Shown piece after piece: positions 1 to 8,429 of a DNA stretch of 64,000 nt. Positions within the stretch are counted from its first letter, which is position 1. Every line of letters starts with the position of its first letter. The stretch spans positions 1 to 64,000 of the forward strand of contig JAQWTL010000014.1 of the NCBI GenBank assembly GCA_029242715.1, given 5' to 3'. The position numbers and the translations under genes are program-made. The notes beneath the pieces are model-generated. The model had not been told where the DNA came from and searched no databases. It saw nothing but the letters and a program-made list of their open reading frames with translations. Source of the stretch: Phycisphaerales bacterium. Its GTDB lineage: Bacteria; Planctomycetota; Phycisphaerae; Phycisphaerales; SM1A02.

Positions 1-141
1 GGTTGCTTCGGTAATAGACAAGTCGTAGGAACCATTGGATACGACGTGCGCATCGACGCATTCGTCATTCAAGGGAGGAATCGTGCAGTCGACGGAACTG
101 CAGTTCGTGCCTGGTCCTGAGTAATCGCCTCCGGCATTTTC
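1..141 (-). pseudogene. Continuation of the interrupted dockerin-type surface protein beyond an in-frame stop
   Basis: Directly after the TAA that ends the 142-1083 reading frame, the same frame stays open for 47 codons to the window edge. The translation reads as the second half of a six-cysteine repeat (GGDYSGPGTNC, then SVDC) followed by the start of the beta domain (LNDECVDAHVVSNGSYDLS). This aligns residue for residue with the neighbouring paralogue at 1153-2460 (GGNFRGQDSDC, NDECQDAMPVNNGTISVS). I infer that the gene was originally longer and is cut by a nonsense change or a sequence error. The remainder lies outside the window. Confidence 0.8.
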
Positions 142-1083
142 TTACGTGTTGGGCAACAGCACCTGGCAGGAGTCATCTTCCAGACAGCACGCGCCCAGTT
201 GCGGGCAGGCGACGTAGTCGCAGAAGGTGCCTGATTCATTCCAGGTTCCGCCGGCATCCTGGCATCCGACCGCATCGGTGGCGGCACAGTTGCCATCAGG
301 CAGGCAGCAGGCGCCTGGCGGGTCACAACTTGAACCCCAGCGGTTGATGACGGCGAGGACATCGTTCACGTTGACGGATCCGTCCCCGGTAATGTCTTCA
401 TTGCATGGAGGCGGGCAGAAGTTGCCATACATTCCCAGTATCGCAAGGAGATCATTGACCCCTACAGACTCATCGCCATCAACATCGCCTTCGCAGGGAA
501 TCACAGGTTCTTCGTAGGTGAGTTCCAGAGTCGGACCCGAACTGGAATCGTTGAGCAGGGTGACCGAACTGTCCGTACCGTTGTAGGCGATGACCATCAA
601 TCGACCACCCGCTGGCAGGTTGAACAACGAGCCGGGAATGGCATGGTTGAAGGTCGTACCACCCGACCAGTAGTTGGATGTTGAGGCATCTGGTGAATAG
701 AGAGTGTCATAGGCGCTGTCCAGGGAAAGCGACTCGTCACCGATCCATCTGTACATGACGTTTCCCCAGGCGCCGGCGCCGGCTTCTCGATTACCGGTGA
801 ACCGGATTGAGGAGAAGGTCGTTTCCGGATGCAGTTGTGGGATCTCGAAGACCCATCCGCCGACATGCTGATTCCCCATGCAGTAGCCGCCCTGCACATT
901 GCATCGGCGAATGAGGATGACATCCGATTCCGCGGTCATGGTTTCGGGCGAGCAGCAGTAGAAACCTGATCCTGAGAATCGGGCCGAGGTGTTTGCGGTG
1001 ACCGACAGGCTCTGTTCTTCAGCAATCGTCTGCGTAGCGCAGGCCGTCAAGAGAATCGCGGATATGTAATTGAAGGGACGCAT
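142..1083 (-). CDS. Secreted dockerin-type surface protein, interrupted by an in-frame stop
   Basis: 313 residues before a TAA. A signal peptide covers about residues 1-21 (cleavage near TIA-EE). Residues about 30-195 form a beta-rich domain shared with the downstream neighbour (pattern GGYCxxxxxVxxWxFE). Residues about 197-253 are two EF-hand-like loops of the dockerin I type (GDVDGDESVGVNDLL and EDITGDGSVNVNDVL), each ending in an aromatic-Gly. Then come one complete and one broken six-cysteine repeat starting GACCLPDG and GACCLEDD. The ATG at 1083 has a weak AAGG upstream. The protein is expected at the cell surface or outside; its ligand is unknown. It is a tandem paralogue of the 1153-2460 gene. 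The stop falls where the fourth repeat cysteine should be, and homology continues behind it. Confidence 0.8.
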   Translation of the reverse strand: MRPFNYISAILLTACATQTIAEEQSLSVTANTSARFSGSGFYCCSPETMTAESDVILIRRCNVQGGYCMGNQHVGGWVFEIPQLHPETTFSSIRFTGNREAGAGAWGNVMYRWIGDESLSLDSAYDTLYSPDASTSNYWSGGTTFNHAIPGSLFNLPAGGRLMVIAYNGTDSSVTLLNDSSSGPTLELTYEEPVIPCEGDVDGDESVGVNDLLAILGMYGNFCPPPCNEDITGDGSVNVNDVLAVINRWGSSCDPPGACCLPDGNCAATDAVGCQDAGGTWNESGTFCDYVACPQLGACCLEDDSCQVLLPNT

Positions 1084-1152
1084 TGAGATGCCTTTGAGTT
1101 CTGATGATTCACTTTGTTGTTTTGATCAAACGCAGCCTGGGGCGCACATTCT

Positions 1153-2460
1153 TCAATCGCTGCTTGCGCATTCAATGAGCAAAGTGCCGGTACCCGCGCT
1201 GTTGGCATCCCAACCACCGAGGCGGATCAGATAACTGTTGCCAGACGTGATTGGAGTCTCCAGAAAGGAGGTGTACCCGGTACAGGTCGAGTCGCCATTG
1301 CAGGCAATCTGGGTCATCTCATCACACGTTCCTTCGTAGACCACGAGGTCCGTGTCGAAGGTGACGGTATCGCAGGTACTCACGGTGAGCGTTCCGTTGC
1401 AGGTCGACTCGTATGAGAACCAGATATCGGCGTTCATTTGCCCCAGATAGGTACCGGTGCACGTAGCATCTGTGTAGAGATCCGCGCTCGTTGTGGCCTT
1501 CAGCGTTGAGACCGAGATCGTTCCATTGTTGACGGGCATCGCGTCCTGACACTCATCGTTGTACTCGGCGATGGTGCAGTTGGTCGTGTCGCAATCTGAA
1601 TCCTGTCCACGGAAGTTGCCGCCTGCGGCTTTGCACGCATCGGAGAGCATGACCGTACAGGTGTAGTCTTCCCAGCAGCAGGCACCATATTCCGGGCAGT
1701 CGACGAAGGAGCAATAGGTGCCGGGGCCGTTCCAGGTTCCGCCTGCATACTCGCAGCCTGCGGTGTCGGTGGATTCACAGGTTCCGTCAGGCAGACAGCA
1801 GGCGCCGGGGGATTCACAATTCGAGTCCCAGTGTTCAAGCACCATCATGATGTCATTGACGTTGTACGGGTTGTTCCAGTTGCCGATGACATGAAGGACG
1901 TCGTTGGTGTCAACGATGTCATCATCATTGACATCACCTGCGTATGTGTCATCGGGGATATCGACGACAAATCGGAGTTTCGGAGCCAGGGTTCCACTGT
2001 TGTAGAAGGACAGGCCGGAACCCTGGTAGCCGGTCAGAATAAGGTAGTTATCCGTGAACTGGCCGCCAAGGAGATCGATGTTGAGCGGAGCGGAGAAGTA
2101 GCCGCCGTTAGAACTGGCGGTGCCGACGAAGTCAGAGGAGTTCCAGGCATTCATCGCCTGGCTGTAGCCCAGACTGGAATCCGAGGCCCACTCACCTCGG
2201 TAATAGACCTGAGTGCTGCCGGCATTGTGGCGGCCATCGAAGGACGCTGACAGGAGTACCGCATTTTCCGGGAACAAAGGAAGTTCGAAATTCCACAAGG
2301 CCACCTTCTTGCCAGCGACGCAGTAGCCGCCCAACGTTTCACAGGTGCCGACATAGATCGTCGATTCACCGTTTGAGACCGAATCAAGATCGCAGCAGTC
2401 CTGGAACGTGTAGTCGGCGTACAGCCTGATCGATGAGGTCGCCTCGACCTCGACGATCAT
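1153..2460 (-). CDS. Secreted dockerin-type protein with six-cysteine repeats; true start unclear
   Basis: 435 residues counted from the first in-frame ATG. The order is: beta domain paralogous to the upstream-numbered neighbour (about 10-170); a dockerin-like segment with one good calcium loop (GDVNDDDIVDTNDVL) and a second loop reduced to NPYNVNDIM; two six-cysteine repeats (GACCLPDGTC, GACCWEDYTC); and a C-terminal domain (about 300-435) with the DLVVYEGTC and RLGGWDANSAGTGTL patterns found again in the two proteases of this window. The ATG is not the real start: the frame upstream encodes a signal-peptide-like stretch ending SAGAQAEE, but it has no ATG, GTG or TTG before an in-frame stop. 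Secreted and probably surface-bound; function unknown. Confidence 0.85.
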   Translation of the reverse strand: MIVEVEATSSIRLYADYTFQDCCDLDSVSNGESTIYVGTCETLGGYCVAGKKVALWNFELPLFPENAVLLSASFDGRHNAGSTQVYYRGEWASDSSLGYSQAMNAWNSSDFVGTASSNGGYFSAPLNIDLLGGQFTDNYLILTGYQGSGLSFYNSGTLAPKLRFVVDIPDDTYAGDVNDDDIVDTNDVLHVIGNWNNPYNVNDIMMVLEHWDSNCESPGACCLPDGTCESTDTAGCEYAGGTWNGPGTYCSFVDCPEYGACCWEDYTCTVMLSDACKAAGGNFRGQDSDCDTTNCTIAEYNDECQDAMPVNNGTISVSTLKATTSADLYTDATCTGTYLGQMNADIWFSYESTCNGTLTVSTCDTVTFDTDLVVYEGTCDEMTQIACNGDSTCTGYTSFLETPITSGNSYLIRLGGWDANSAGTGTLLIECASSD

Positions 2461-2550
2461 CTCTTCAGCCTGTGCTCCTGCTGACAGGAATGAACAGGCA
2501 GCGATTGTCGTTGCAATTGTGAATAGTTTTACAGACCTGTTTTGTCGTCT
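2461..2550 (-). other. In-frame signal-peptide-coding stretch without a start codon
   Basis: Reading upstream from the ATG at 2460 in the same frame gives a hydrophobic run VKLFTIATTIAACSFLSA followed by GAQAEE, a textbook signal peptide and cleavage site. A strong GGGGGGAG ribosome-binding-like sequence lies just before it, near 2551-2558. There is no ATG, GTG or TTG in frame between that site and the ATG at 2460. A rare start, a point mutation or an indel must be assumed. Confidence 0.65.
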
Positions 2551-2674
2551 CCCCCCGATCAGACTTGAATCGGGTCAATCATGGTTCGCTGGGCGAACGT
2601 GAAGTGAATGCACAAGACTGTTTGGGGTCTTGTTGACGCGTGGTGCCAGTCAGCCATTGACGGGCGTTGTCATG

Positions 2675-2767
2675 GTTCCCATTGCGGGAACATCGCGAAG
2701 GCCGGTTCAACCGATCCAAGGCTTTTTACCCTTGGGCCCTCACTCCTGGAGGACTTCGGTCAACCGA
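2675..2767 (-). other. Leader region with four consecutive hairpins
   Basis: The stretch before the 1153-2460 gene holds four short perfect hairpins: 2675-2680 with 2686-2691 (GTTCCC/GGGAAC), about 2703-2713 (CGGTT/AACCG), 2716-2721 with 2730-2735 (CCAAGG/CCTTGG) and 2756-2760 with 2763-2767 (TCGGT/ACCGA). It would be the 5' untranslated RNA if transcription starts near 2768. It matches no riboswitch class that I recognise. Nothing else was seen in the 2551-2907 gap. Confidence 0.4.
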
Positions 2768-2774
2768 CACTCCT

Positions 2775-2803
2775 ATTTGACACAGAGTGATGTGTCATGT
2801 CAA
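2775..2803 (-). promoter_or_regulatory. Candidate sigma-70 promoter
   Basis: On the minus strand TTGACA (2798-2803) is separated by 17 bases from TCAAAT (2775-2780; four of six match the -10 consensus). The spacer and boxes overlap an imperfect palindrome TTGACA-TGACACA / TGTGTCAA, which could be an operator. It would drive the 1153-2460 gene with a leader of about 300 bases. Confidence 0.4.
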
Positions 2804-2907
2804 CAAACAAGTATCAACGCTTTTGGAAAAAGCCTGAACGGGACAGGAGCATCCAGATGAGGGTGATTTGAGAAAAGGGGGGTGGGAACGCCCTGCTCAG
2901 TATCGGA

Positions 2908-4326
2908 TCAGGATTGAGCTTGCCGCTGAGTCAGTTGAGCCCAGGCGGCGTAGCCTCCGGCGATATTGACCGACTTGTAGCCCAGTCGATCGAGATAGCT
3001 GACCGCCATGGCTGAACGCAATCCGCCTTGGCAATGAACCAGGAGAGGTTCGTCATTGATCGGGGGCAGTTTGTCCAGATGGAGTGCCAGTCGCGTGTAG
3101 GGCACATGAGTTGTGCCCGGAATGCAGCCACGTTCATATTCGTCAGCTCCACGGACATCGATCACCCGTGTGCATCCGGATTCAATAGCCTGCTGGAGTT
3201 CCGTGGGATCCATCTCAAGTGCTTCGCAGGTGTCCATTGATTCGGAGGCCTGGTCGAAGACCTCGGGTGTGATCACACCCTGGACATGGTCGTAGCCAAG
3301 TCGGTAGAGCAGACGGAGGTAGACCTCTGCCTGCCCTGGATCGGCCAGCAGCACCAGTGGTTGATCCGGCTTGAGATAGGAACCGACCGAGGCCGGGAAC
3401 CAGTTGCCTGGTGCGGACCAATGCGAGTTCCTGGCATGACAGGCTTTGAAATGCGGCCAGGGCCGCAGGTCCACGACCGTGACCTTGTCAAGATCCAGTT
3501 CCTGGCATTGATTTGGTGGGAGGAATTCCACGAGATCGACTTCGAGCGGTGGAACACCATCGCGATTGGTTGTCTTCATGCGTGAGAAGTAAGCCGGTGG
3601 TTCTGGCTGCCCGGACAGGATGTCCTTGACGAAGACGTTTTCATCCTCTGCCATTTTGAGAGAGGGATTGGCGCGACGTTCGTAACCGACAGTGGATTGC
3701 GGGACGGCCCCGAGGGCCTTGCCGCAGGCGCTGCCGGATCCATGTGCGGGCCAGATCTGGAGGAAGTCGGGCAAGTTCATGAAACGTTGTGCGGAATCAT
3801 GCAGTTCACGTGCGCTGGTTTCTCTTGCGCCCTTGACGCCCATCGCCGACTCAAGGAGATCGGGTCTGCCCATGGCGCCAACAAACATGAAGTCACCTGT
3901 GAGCAGTCCGAGCGGGTCTTCACTCGCCGGTCGGTCCGTGACCTCGAAGATCATGTGCTCGGGCGTGTGCCCAGGTGTATGTAATGCACGGAACCGGAGG
4001 CCGCCCAGATCAAAGACATCGCCATCCTTGAGAACCGTATGGGAAAACTCTTTTACCCAGTTTGATTGCCAGTCAGGACCACCTTCGCCGGAGATGTACA
4101 CATGTGCGCCGCACTGGCGTGCCAGTTCTGCACAGCCAGACAGGAAGTCCGCATGGATATGAGTTTCCGTCGTGGCGGTAATTCGCATCCCATGTGCGCC
4201 AGCCAGGTTCATGTACTGGTCAACGTCGCGAGCGGGGTCGACAATGATGGCTTCGCCTGTCTGCTGGCATCCCAGCAGGTAGGACGCATGCGCAAGGGCT
4301 TCGTCATAGATCAGGCGAAACAGCAT
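2908..4326 (-). CDS. MBL-fold persulfide dioxygenase with two rhodanese domains
   Basis: 472 residues. Residues 1-235 are a glyoxalase II/ETHE1-type metallo-beta-lactamase fold with the metal motif THIHADFLSG (His56, His58, Asp60), then GHTPEHM and LLTGDFMFVGAMGRPDL. Two rhodanese domains follow. The first (about 260-365) has no cysteine in its active loop (LLADPGQAE) and is probably structural. The second has the catalytic loop VHCQGGLRS. Family knowledge: such proteins oxidise glutathione or other persulfides and move sulfane sulfur in sulfide detoxification in the cytoplasm. The start at 4326 is preceded by GGAG at 8 bases. The frame stays open further upstream, but that part is the tRNA-Phe gene. 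Confidence 0.88.
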   Translation of the reverse strand: MLFRLIYDEALAHASYLLGCQQTGEAIIVDPARDVDQYMNLAGAHGMRITATTETHIHADFLSGCAELARQCGAHVYISGEGGPDWQSNWVKEFSHTVLKDGDVFDLGGLRFRALHTPGHTPEHMIFEVTDRPASEDPLGLLTGDFMFVGAMGRPDLLESAMGVKGARETSARELHDSAQRFMNLPDFLQIWPAHGSGSACGKALGAVPQSTVGYERRANPSLKMAEDENVFVKDILSGQPEPPAYFSRMKTTNRDGVPPLEVDLVEFLPPNQCQELDLDKVTVVDLRPWPHFKACHARNSHWSAPGNWFPASVGSYLKPDQPLVLLADPGQAEVYLRLLYRLGYDHVQGVITPEVFDQASESMDTCEALEMDPTELQQAIESGCTRVIDVRGADEYERGCIPGTTHVPYTRLALHLDKLPPINDEPLLVHCQGGLRSAMAVSYLDRLGYKSVNIAGGYAAWAQLTQRQAQS

Positions 4327-4373
4327 TGGTGTATCTCCATTGTGCCCCTTTGGGGGCATTGATGGATCTGGAA

Positions 4374-4446
4374 TGGCGAGACCCGGACTTGAACCGGGGA
4401 CACCGGCATTTTCAATGCCGTGCTCTACCAACTGAGCTACCTCGCC
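4374..4446 (-). tRNA. tRNA-Phe (anticodon GAA)
   Basis: A 73-base cloverleaf on the minus strand. The acceptor stem is GGCGAGG with TCTCGCC, including a closing G-U pair, and the D stem is GCTC/GAGC. The anticodon stem CGGCA/TGCCG holds loop TTGAAAA, giving anticodon GAA. The T arm is CCCGG TTCAAGT CCGGG and the discriminator base is A. CCA is not encoded. It lies 47 bases before the persulfide dioxygenase start. Confidence 0.95.
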
Positions 4447-4490
4447 TCAGGCGACCAGAGTACATCAATGGCCGGTACCCCTTCAAGCCG

Positions 4491-5282
4491 TCAGTGCCGG
4501 ACAACTTCAATGGAGCCCAATAACTCGGGCTGGATGTCATCCAGGCAGCCAAACTCGGCTCTCCATTTCCTCACGGATTCAGGATCGACCTCTGCTGAGA
4601 TGATTTCATCTCGTTCTCCTGCCCTGGCGAGTACCTCTCCGGTGGGTGTAACGATGAGAGAGCCGCCTGTATAGCTGAGATGTGGATCCTGGCCACTCCT
4701 GTTGACAGCTATGACCCATGCCTGGTTCTCGATGGCCCGGGCAATTGCCAGATCACGCCAGTGGGCAGAACGCTTTGCGGGCCAACTTGCACAGATCGTG
4801 AAAAGTTCAGCACCTGCCATCGTTGCCAATCGCCAGAGTTCCGGGAATCGCAAGTCGTAACAGACCAGAGGGCACATCAGGATTCCGCCGACTTCGACCA
4901 GGTGAATTGCAGAGCCGGGTTGGTAAGCCCGGTCTTCACGGCCAGGAGAAAAGAGGAATATCTTCTGGTAGCGGGCCGCTACCGAGCCGTCCGGTCGGAG
5001 GATGGCCGCGACGTTCTGGCCACGGGCTTCTCCCTCACTTCGTTCGATCCAGTTGTGCTGGACCCAGCAGTCATAACGTCGTGCGGTCTCTGCTGCCCAG
5101 ATCATGGATTGGTCATCAACAAGAGAGTCGATGTTGAGGGTGAAGCCGACATCCCCAAGTTCCGGGGTGACCACCAGGCTTCCGGGTGATGGAGGGGAAG
5201 CGGCAAGCATGGCGTCCATGGACGCCTGGCTGGCGGCCTTGTCCTCCCAACTGATGTCATATTGCAGTCCAAGCACCTGCAT
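4491..5282 (-). CDS. Carbon-nitrogen hydrolase (omega-amidase/Nit2-like)
   Basis: 263 residues covering a complete nitrilase-superfamily domain. The catalytic triad is visible: Glu41 in TPELGDVGF, Lys107 in RYQKIFLF and Cys141 in CYDLRFPELWR. The length and the CYDLRFPE signature fit the omega-amidase/YafV/Nit2 branch, which hydrolyses alpha-ketoglutaramate or alpha-ketosuccinamate in the cytoplasm, partly as metabolite repair. The exact substrate is an inference. It lies between tRNA-Phe and a divergent membrane protein gene. Confidence 0.88.
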   Translation of the reverse strand: MQVLGLQYDISWEDKAASQASMDAMLAASPPSPGSLVVTPELGDVGFTLNIDSLVDDQSMIWAAETARRYDCWVQHNWIERSEGEARGQNVAAILRPDGSVAARYQKIFLFSPGREDRAYQPGSAIHLVEVGGILMCPLVCYDLRFPELWRLATMAGAELFTICASWPAKRSAHWRDLAIARAIENQAWVIAVNRSGQDPHLSYTGGSLIVTPTGEVLARAGERDEIISAEVDPESVRKWRAEFGCLDDIQPELLGSIEVVRH

Positions 5283-5336
5283 GTTGGCAGTGTACCCGTG
5301 GAGAGCTCAAAGCAGTCCATCCGATAGCAGAGGCAG

Positions 5337-6245
5337 GTGAAGCCATTCAATAAGACAGGCAGTTGGATACTCATCGGGTTGGTCACGATTCTCTGGATAC
5401 TCGTGACCACGATCGTTGGTTATGTGGCTGTCGTGGCAATATGCAGTGAATACAGTGGAAATTCAGGCTGGTTCGATACCGTGTACAGCAACTGCCTGGA
5501 TGGGCTTGCCAAGAAGGACGTGTGGACGCTCTTGATCGTCAATGGTCTTGTCGTGTTCATCTCACAGATACTGTTTCTCCTTCCAGTTTTTCGGTTCAAC
5601 CCTGAAGTCGGTGGACAGAAATCCATGCGTACAAGCATGGTGATTGCTGCATTTTGGGCAGCAATCCTGACAACGTCACTGTTGATGGGAGTTGTTGCAA
5701 TCGTGCAGTTGCTGACAGGCACTCTGGATGAGTATCCAGTGACCCTCTACGTCGATTCAGAAGCATTGGTGATCGGCGAAGATCTTTTGATGACCATCAA
5801 GGACGAGTTCACCTGGATCTTCGTCCTCTCATTGGTGACTTTGCTGACCAGTTGGCTGTTGTGGTCAATCGTGCTGTTTGCGTTCATTGCTCGCCGCAGC
5901 ATGCCCCGGGCCATCCGACGAGTCACAGGCCTTCTGGTCGCCGGAACCCTGCTGGAGATCCTGCTTGTTCTGCCACTGGAAGCCATCATCAGGAGGCGAG
6001 CAGAATGCTATTGCGGTACAGGTTCTTTTCAGATGCTGCTCGGATCAGTCATGGCAGCCACCTGGTTGCTGGGGCCCGGGCTGTTCCTTCTGCTGGTCTT
6101 CCGGCGTCCGGCCTACTGGGGCCGATTTTGTCCGGATTGTGGATATGACAAGGGACCCCCTTCAAGCCAGCCTGAGAACTGTCCGGAGTGCGGACGGGCC
6201 TGGAAGAAGGAGCGGGATCCACGGCCTGAGAAGGGGCCTCGTTGA
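5337..6245 (+). CDS. Multi-pass membrane protein with C-terminal zinc ribbon
   Basis: 302 residues from a GTG start preceded by GAGG. About five or six hydrophobic segments are visible (near residues 10-32, 58-80, 95-122, 160-188, 195-218 and 228-250). The cytoplasmic C-terminal tail carries a four-cysteine zinc ribbon, CPDCGYDKG and CPECGRAW, which is common in planctomycete membrane proteins of unknown role. No family with a known function was recognised. It is followed after 38 bases by tRNA-His on the same strand. Confidence 0.75.
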   Translation: MKPFNKTGSWILIGLVTILWILVTTIVGYVAVVAICSEYSGNSGWFDTVYSNCLDGLAKKDVWTLLIVNGLVVFISQILFLLPVFRFNPEVGGQKSMRTSMVIAAFWAAILTTSLLMGVVAIVQLLTGTLDEYPVTLYVDSEALVIGEDLLMTIKDEFTWIFVLSLVTLLTSWLLWSIVLFAFIARRSMPRAIRRVTGLLVAGTLLEILLVLPLEAIIRRRAECYCGTGSFQMLLGSVMAATWLLGPGLFLLLVFRRPAYWGRFCPDCGYDKGPPSSQPENCPECGRAWKKERDPRPEKGPR

Positions 6246-6283
6246 CCGGGGTGTCCAGCGGCGGGTACGCTCAGGCATTCTTC

Positions 6284-6357
6284 GGCGACCGTAGCTCAGT
6301 TGGTAGAGCACCTGGTTGTGATCCAGGACGTCGCGGGTTCGAGTCCCGTCGGTCGCC
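6284..6357 (+). tRNA. tRNA-His (anticodon GTG)
   Basis: A cloverleaf with acceptor GCGACCG/CGGTCGC, anticodon stem CCTGG/CCAGG and loop TTGTGAT (anticodon GTG), and T arm GCGGG TTCGAGT CCCGT. The extra G at position -1 (base 6284) faces C73 (base 6357), as expected for a bacterial histidine tRNA. A run of T follows directly. The stretch from here to pckA (6358-6582) shows no gene. Confidence 0.95.
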
Positions 6358-6582
6358 CTTTTTTCGATTTGACGCCCAGCAGGGCCCTCCCGATGGCGGT
6401 CTCCAGCCAGGAGGGGCCCGGCCTTCTGGAAGCCATTCTCCAAACAGCCGCCTTTCCGGTCGGCCTTGCGGGGAATCCGCCCGTATCGCCGATGACCCGT
6501 AGTCGAATGCGGGTTGCGACGATAAACTGCGGGGCTCGGGCCTACGAGGCCCATACCTGTCCCCACCACGGAGGCATCGGAC

Positions 6583-8163
6583 ATGGCCATTGCTGCAGGA
6601 CGCCACGGCATCGATTTCCAGACAACTGTCCACCGCAACTGTTCTGCTGCGCACCTCATTGAAGAGGCCATCAGGCGCGGCGAAGGTGAACTCGCTTCCA
6701 ACGGCGCCTTGTGCTGCCTTACCGGTGAACGCACTGGTCGAAGCCCCAAGGACAAGTTCCTTGAAGATACGCCGGGTATTCATGACAACATTGATTGGGG
6801 TTCGGTGAACCAGCCCATTTCTCCAGAGCACTTCAATGCATTGGAGGAGCGTGCTCGTGCACATCTCGACTCCTGCAAGGAGCTCTACAGATTCGATGGT
6901 TATTGCGGTGCCGATCCCCGGCATCGTCTCAAGGTATCTGTAGTCACCCAGAAGGCCTGGCATAATCTCTTCGCGAAGACTCTGTTCATCGAGTCCGACC
7001 CTTCCGAGCATGGGGCATGGGATCCTGATTGGATCGTGCTCAATGCCTGTGATCTGCAGTTGGAAGATCCCGCGGCCTACGGGCTCCATGGTCCCATCGG
7101 TATCGTTCAGTCTCTTGAGCAGAAGAAAGTCATCATCGTCGGCACCCAGTATGCGGGTGAGATGAAGAAGTCGATCTTCTTCGCCATGAACTACGACATG
7201 CCCGACGTGGATGTCTTCCCGATGCATTGCTCGGCAAACGTTGCTGCAGATGATGATTCCAACGTTGCTCTGTTCTTCGGTCTTTCAGGGACGGGCAAGA
7301 CCACGCTTTCCGCGGATCCCAACCGACCGCTGATTGGTGATGATGAGCACGGCTGGTCAGATCATGGAGTGTTTAATTTCGAGGGAGGCTGCTATGCCAA
7401 GTGCATCCGGCTTTCCCAGGAAGGCGAACCTCAGATCTGGGACGCCATTCGATTCGGCTCAGTGCTTGAGAACGTCGTACTCGACGAGGCGACTCGCCAG
7501 CCGGACTACGATTCAGATCAATTCACCGAGAACACACGAGTGACCTATCCCGTGGATTTCATTCCCGGTGCAGTCATCCCATCAACCGGCCAGCATCCGA
7601 AGAATGTCGTTTTCCTTGCCGCTGACGCCTTTGGCGTGCTTCCGCCAGTTGCCAGGCTCACGCCGGAGCAGGCGATGTACTACTTCATCAACGGATACAC
7701 CTCGAAACTGGCTGGGACCGAGGCCGGTGTCACGGAACCAACTCCGAATTTCAGCCCCTGCTTTGGCGGTCCATTCCTTCCGCGGCCACCAATGGTCTAT
7801 GCCCAATGGCTGGCCCGTCGCATCAAGGAACAAGGGGCCAATGTCTGGCTTCTGAATACCGGATGGACCGGTGGTCCCTATGGAGAAGGAAGCCGTTTCA
7901 AGCTTGCTTATACCCGTGCCTTCGTAACAGCCATTCTGGATGGATCCCTGGCGTCCTGCAGTTACCAGCAGGAGCCTGCATTCGGTCTCTCGGTGCCCAC
8001 CGAGGTGTCAGGGGTGCCCTCGGAGATTCTGCTGCCCCGCAGCACCTGGGCTGATCCTGCTGCCTACGACGCAAAAGCCAGCATGCTTGCCGGTCTCTTC
8101 CGTAAGAATGATGGCAAGTACGACATCAGCGATGAGGTCAGGGCTGCCGGTCCTGCCGGCTAG
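6583..8163 (+). CDS. pckA: Phosphoenolpyruvate carboxykinase (ATP)
   Basis: 526 residues, the usual length of the ATP-dependent enzyme. It converts oxaloacetate and ATP to phosphoenolpyruvate, CO2 and ADP, the first committed step of gluconeogenesis. The P-loop GLSGTGKTT lies at 233-241 and the second kinase motif IGDDEHGW at 251-258. The metal and substrate region MHCSANV is at 214-220 and the N-terminal substrate motif GRSPKDKF near 52-59. The ATG is preceded by GGAGG at 8 bases. It is a single-gene unit between tRNA-His and a regulator. Confidence 0.96.
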   Translation: MAIAAGRHGIDFQTTVHRNCSAAHLIEEAIRRGEGELASNGALCCLTGERTGRSPKDKFLEDTPGIHDNIDWGSVNQPISPEHFNALEERARAHLDSCKELYRFDGYCGADPRHRLKVSVVTQKAWHNLFAKTLFIESDPSEHGAWDPDWIVLNACDLQLEDPAAYGLHGPIGIVQSLEQKKVIIVGTQYAGEMKKSIFFAMNYDMPDVDVFPMHCSANVAADDDSNVALFFGLSGTGKTTLSADPNRPLIGDDEHGWSDHGVFNFEGGCYAKCIRLSQEGEPQIWDAIRFGSVLENVVLDEATRQPDYDSDQFTENTRVTYPVDFIPGAVIPSTGQHPKNVVFLAADAFGVLPPVARLTPEQAMYYFINGYTSKLAGTEAGVTEPTPNFSPCFGGPFLPRPPMVYAQWLARRIKEQGANVWLLNTGWTGGPYGEGSRFKLAYTRAFVTAILDGSLASCSYQQEPAFGLSVPTEVSGVPSEILLPRSTWADPAAYDAKASMLAGLFRKNDGKYDISDEVRAAGPAG

Positions 8164-8429
8164 AAGGCCCGAGTTCCTGTCACAAACGGAATAAACGGAA
8201 CGATGCCAAGTCCTCCCAAAGGGGGAATAGTGGCCGTTGGTCCGATAACAACCTTCAAAATGGGTTTTTATTTTGTCGTATGAGCACTTTCTGGCAGATG
8301 CGCGAAATATTCCGGTGCTGAACTGGACTGTCCTCTTGAACGACCCGATTTCAAACTTGGTCCGGGGTCAGGTCCCCGGTACTCGCGTCGGTTCCCTCTT
8401 TGGTCCCAAGGCATGAGGTGCTACAAGCC

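Noticed and set aside
142-144. TAA recoded as an amino acid
   Set aside because: TAA recoding to cysteine is not known in bacteria and many other genes here end in TAA or TGA normally; mutation or sequence error is simpler.
4327-4431. Upstream extension of the persulfide dioxygenase reading frame by 35 codons
   Set aside because: The extension reads through the tRNA-Phe gene; the ATG at 4326 has a good ribosome-binding site and matches the family start.
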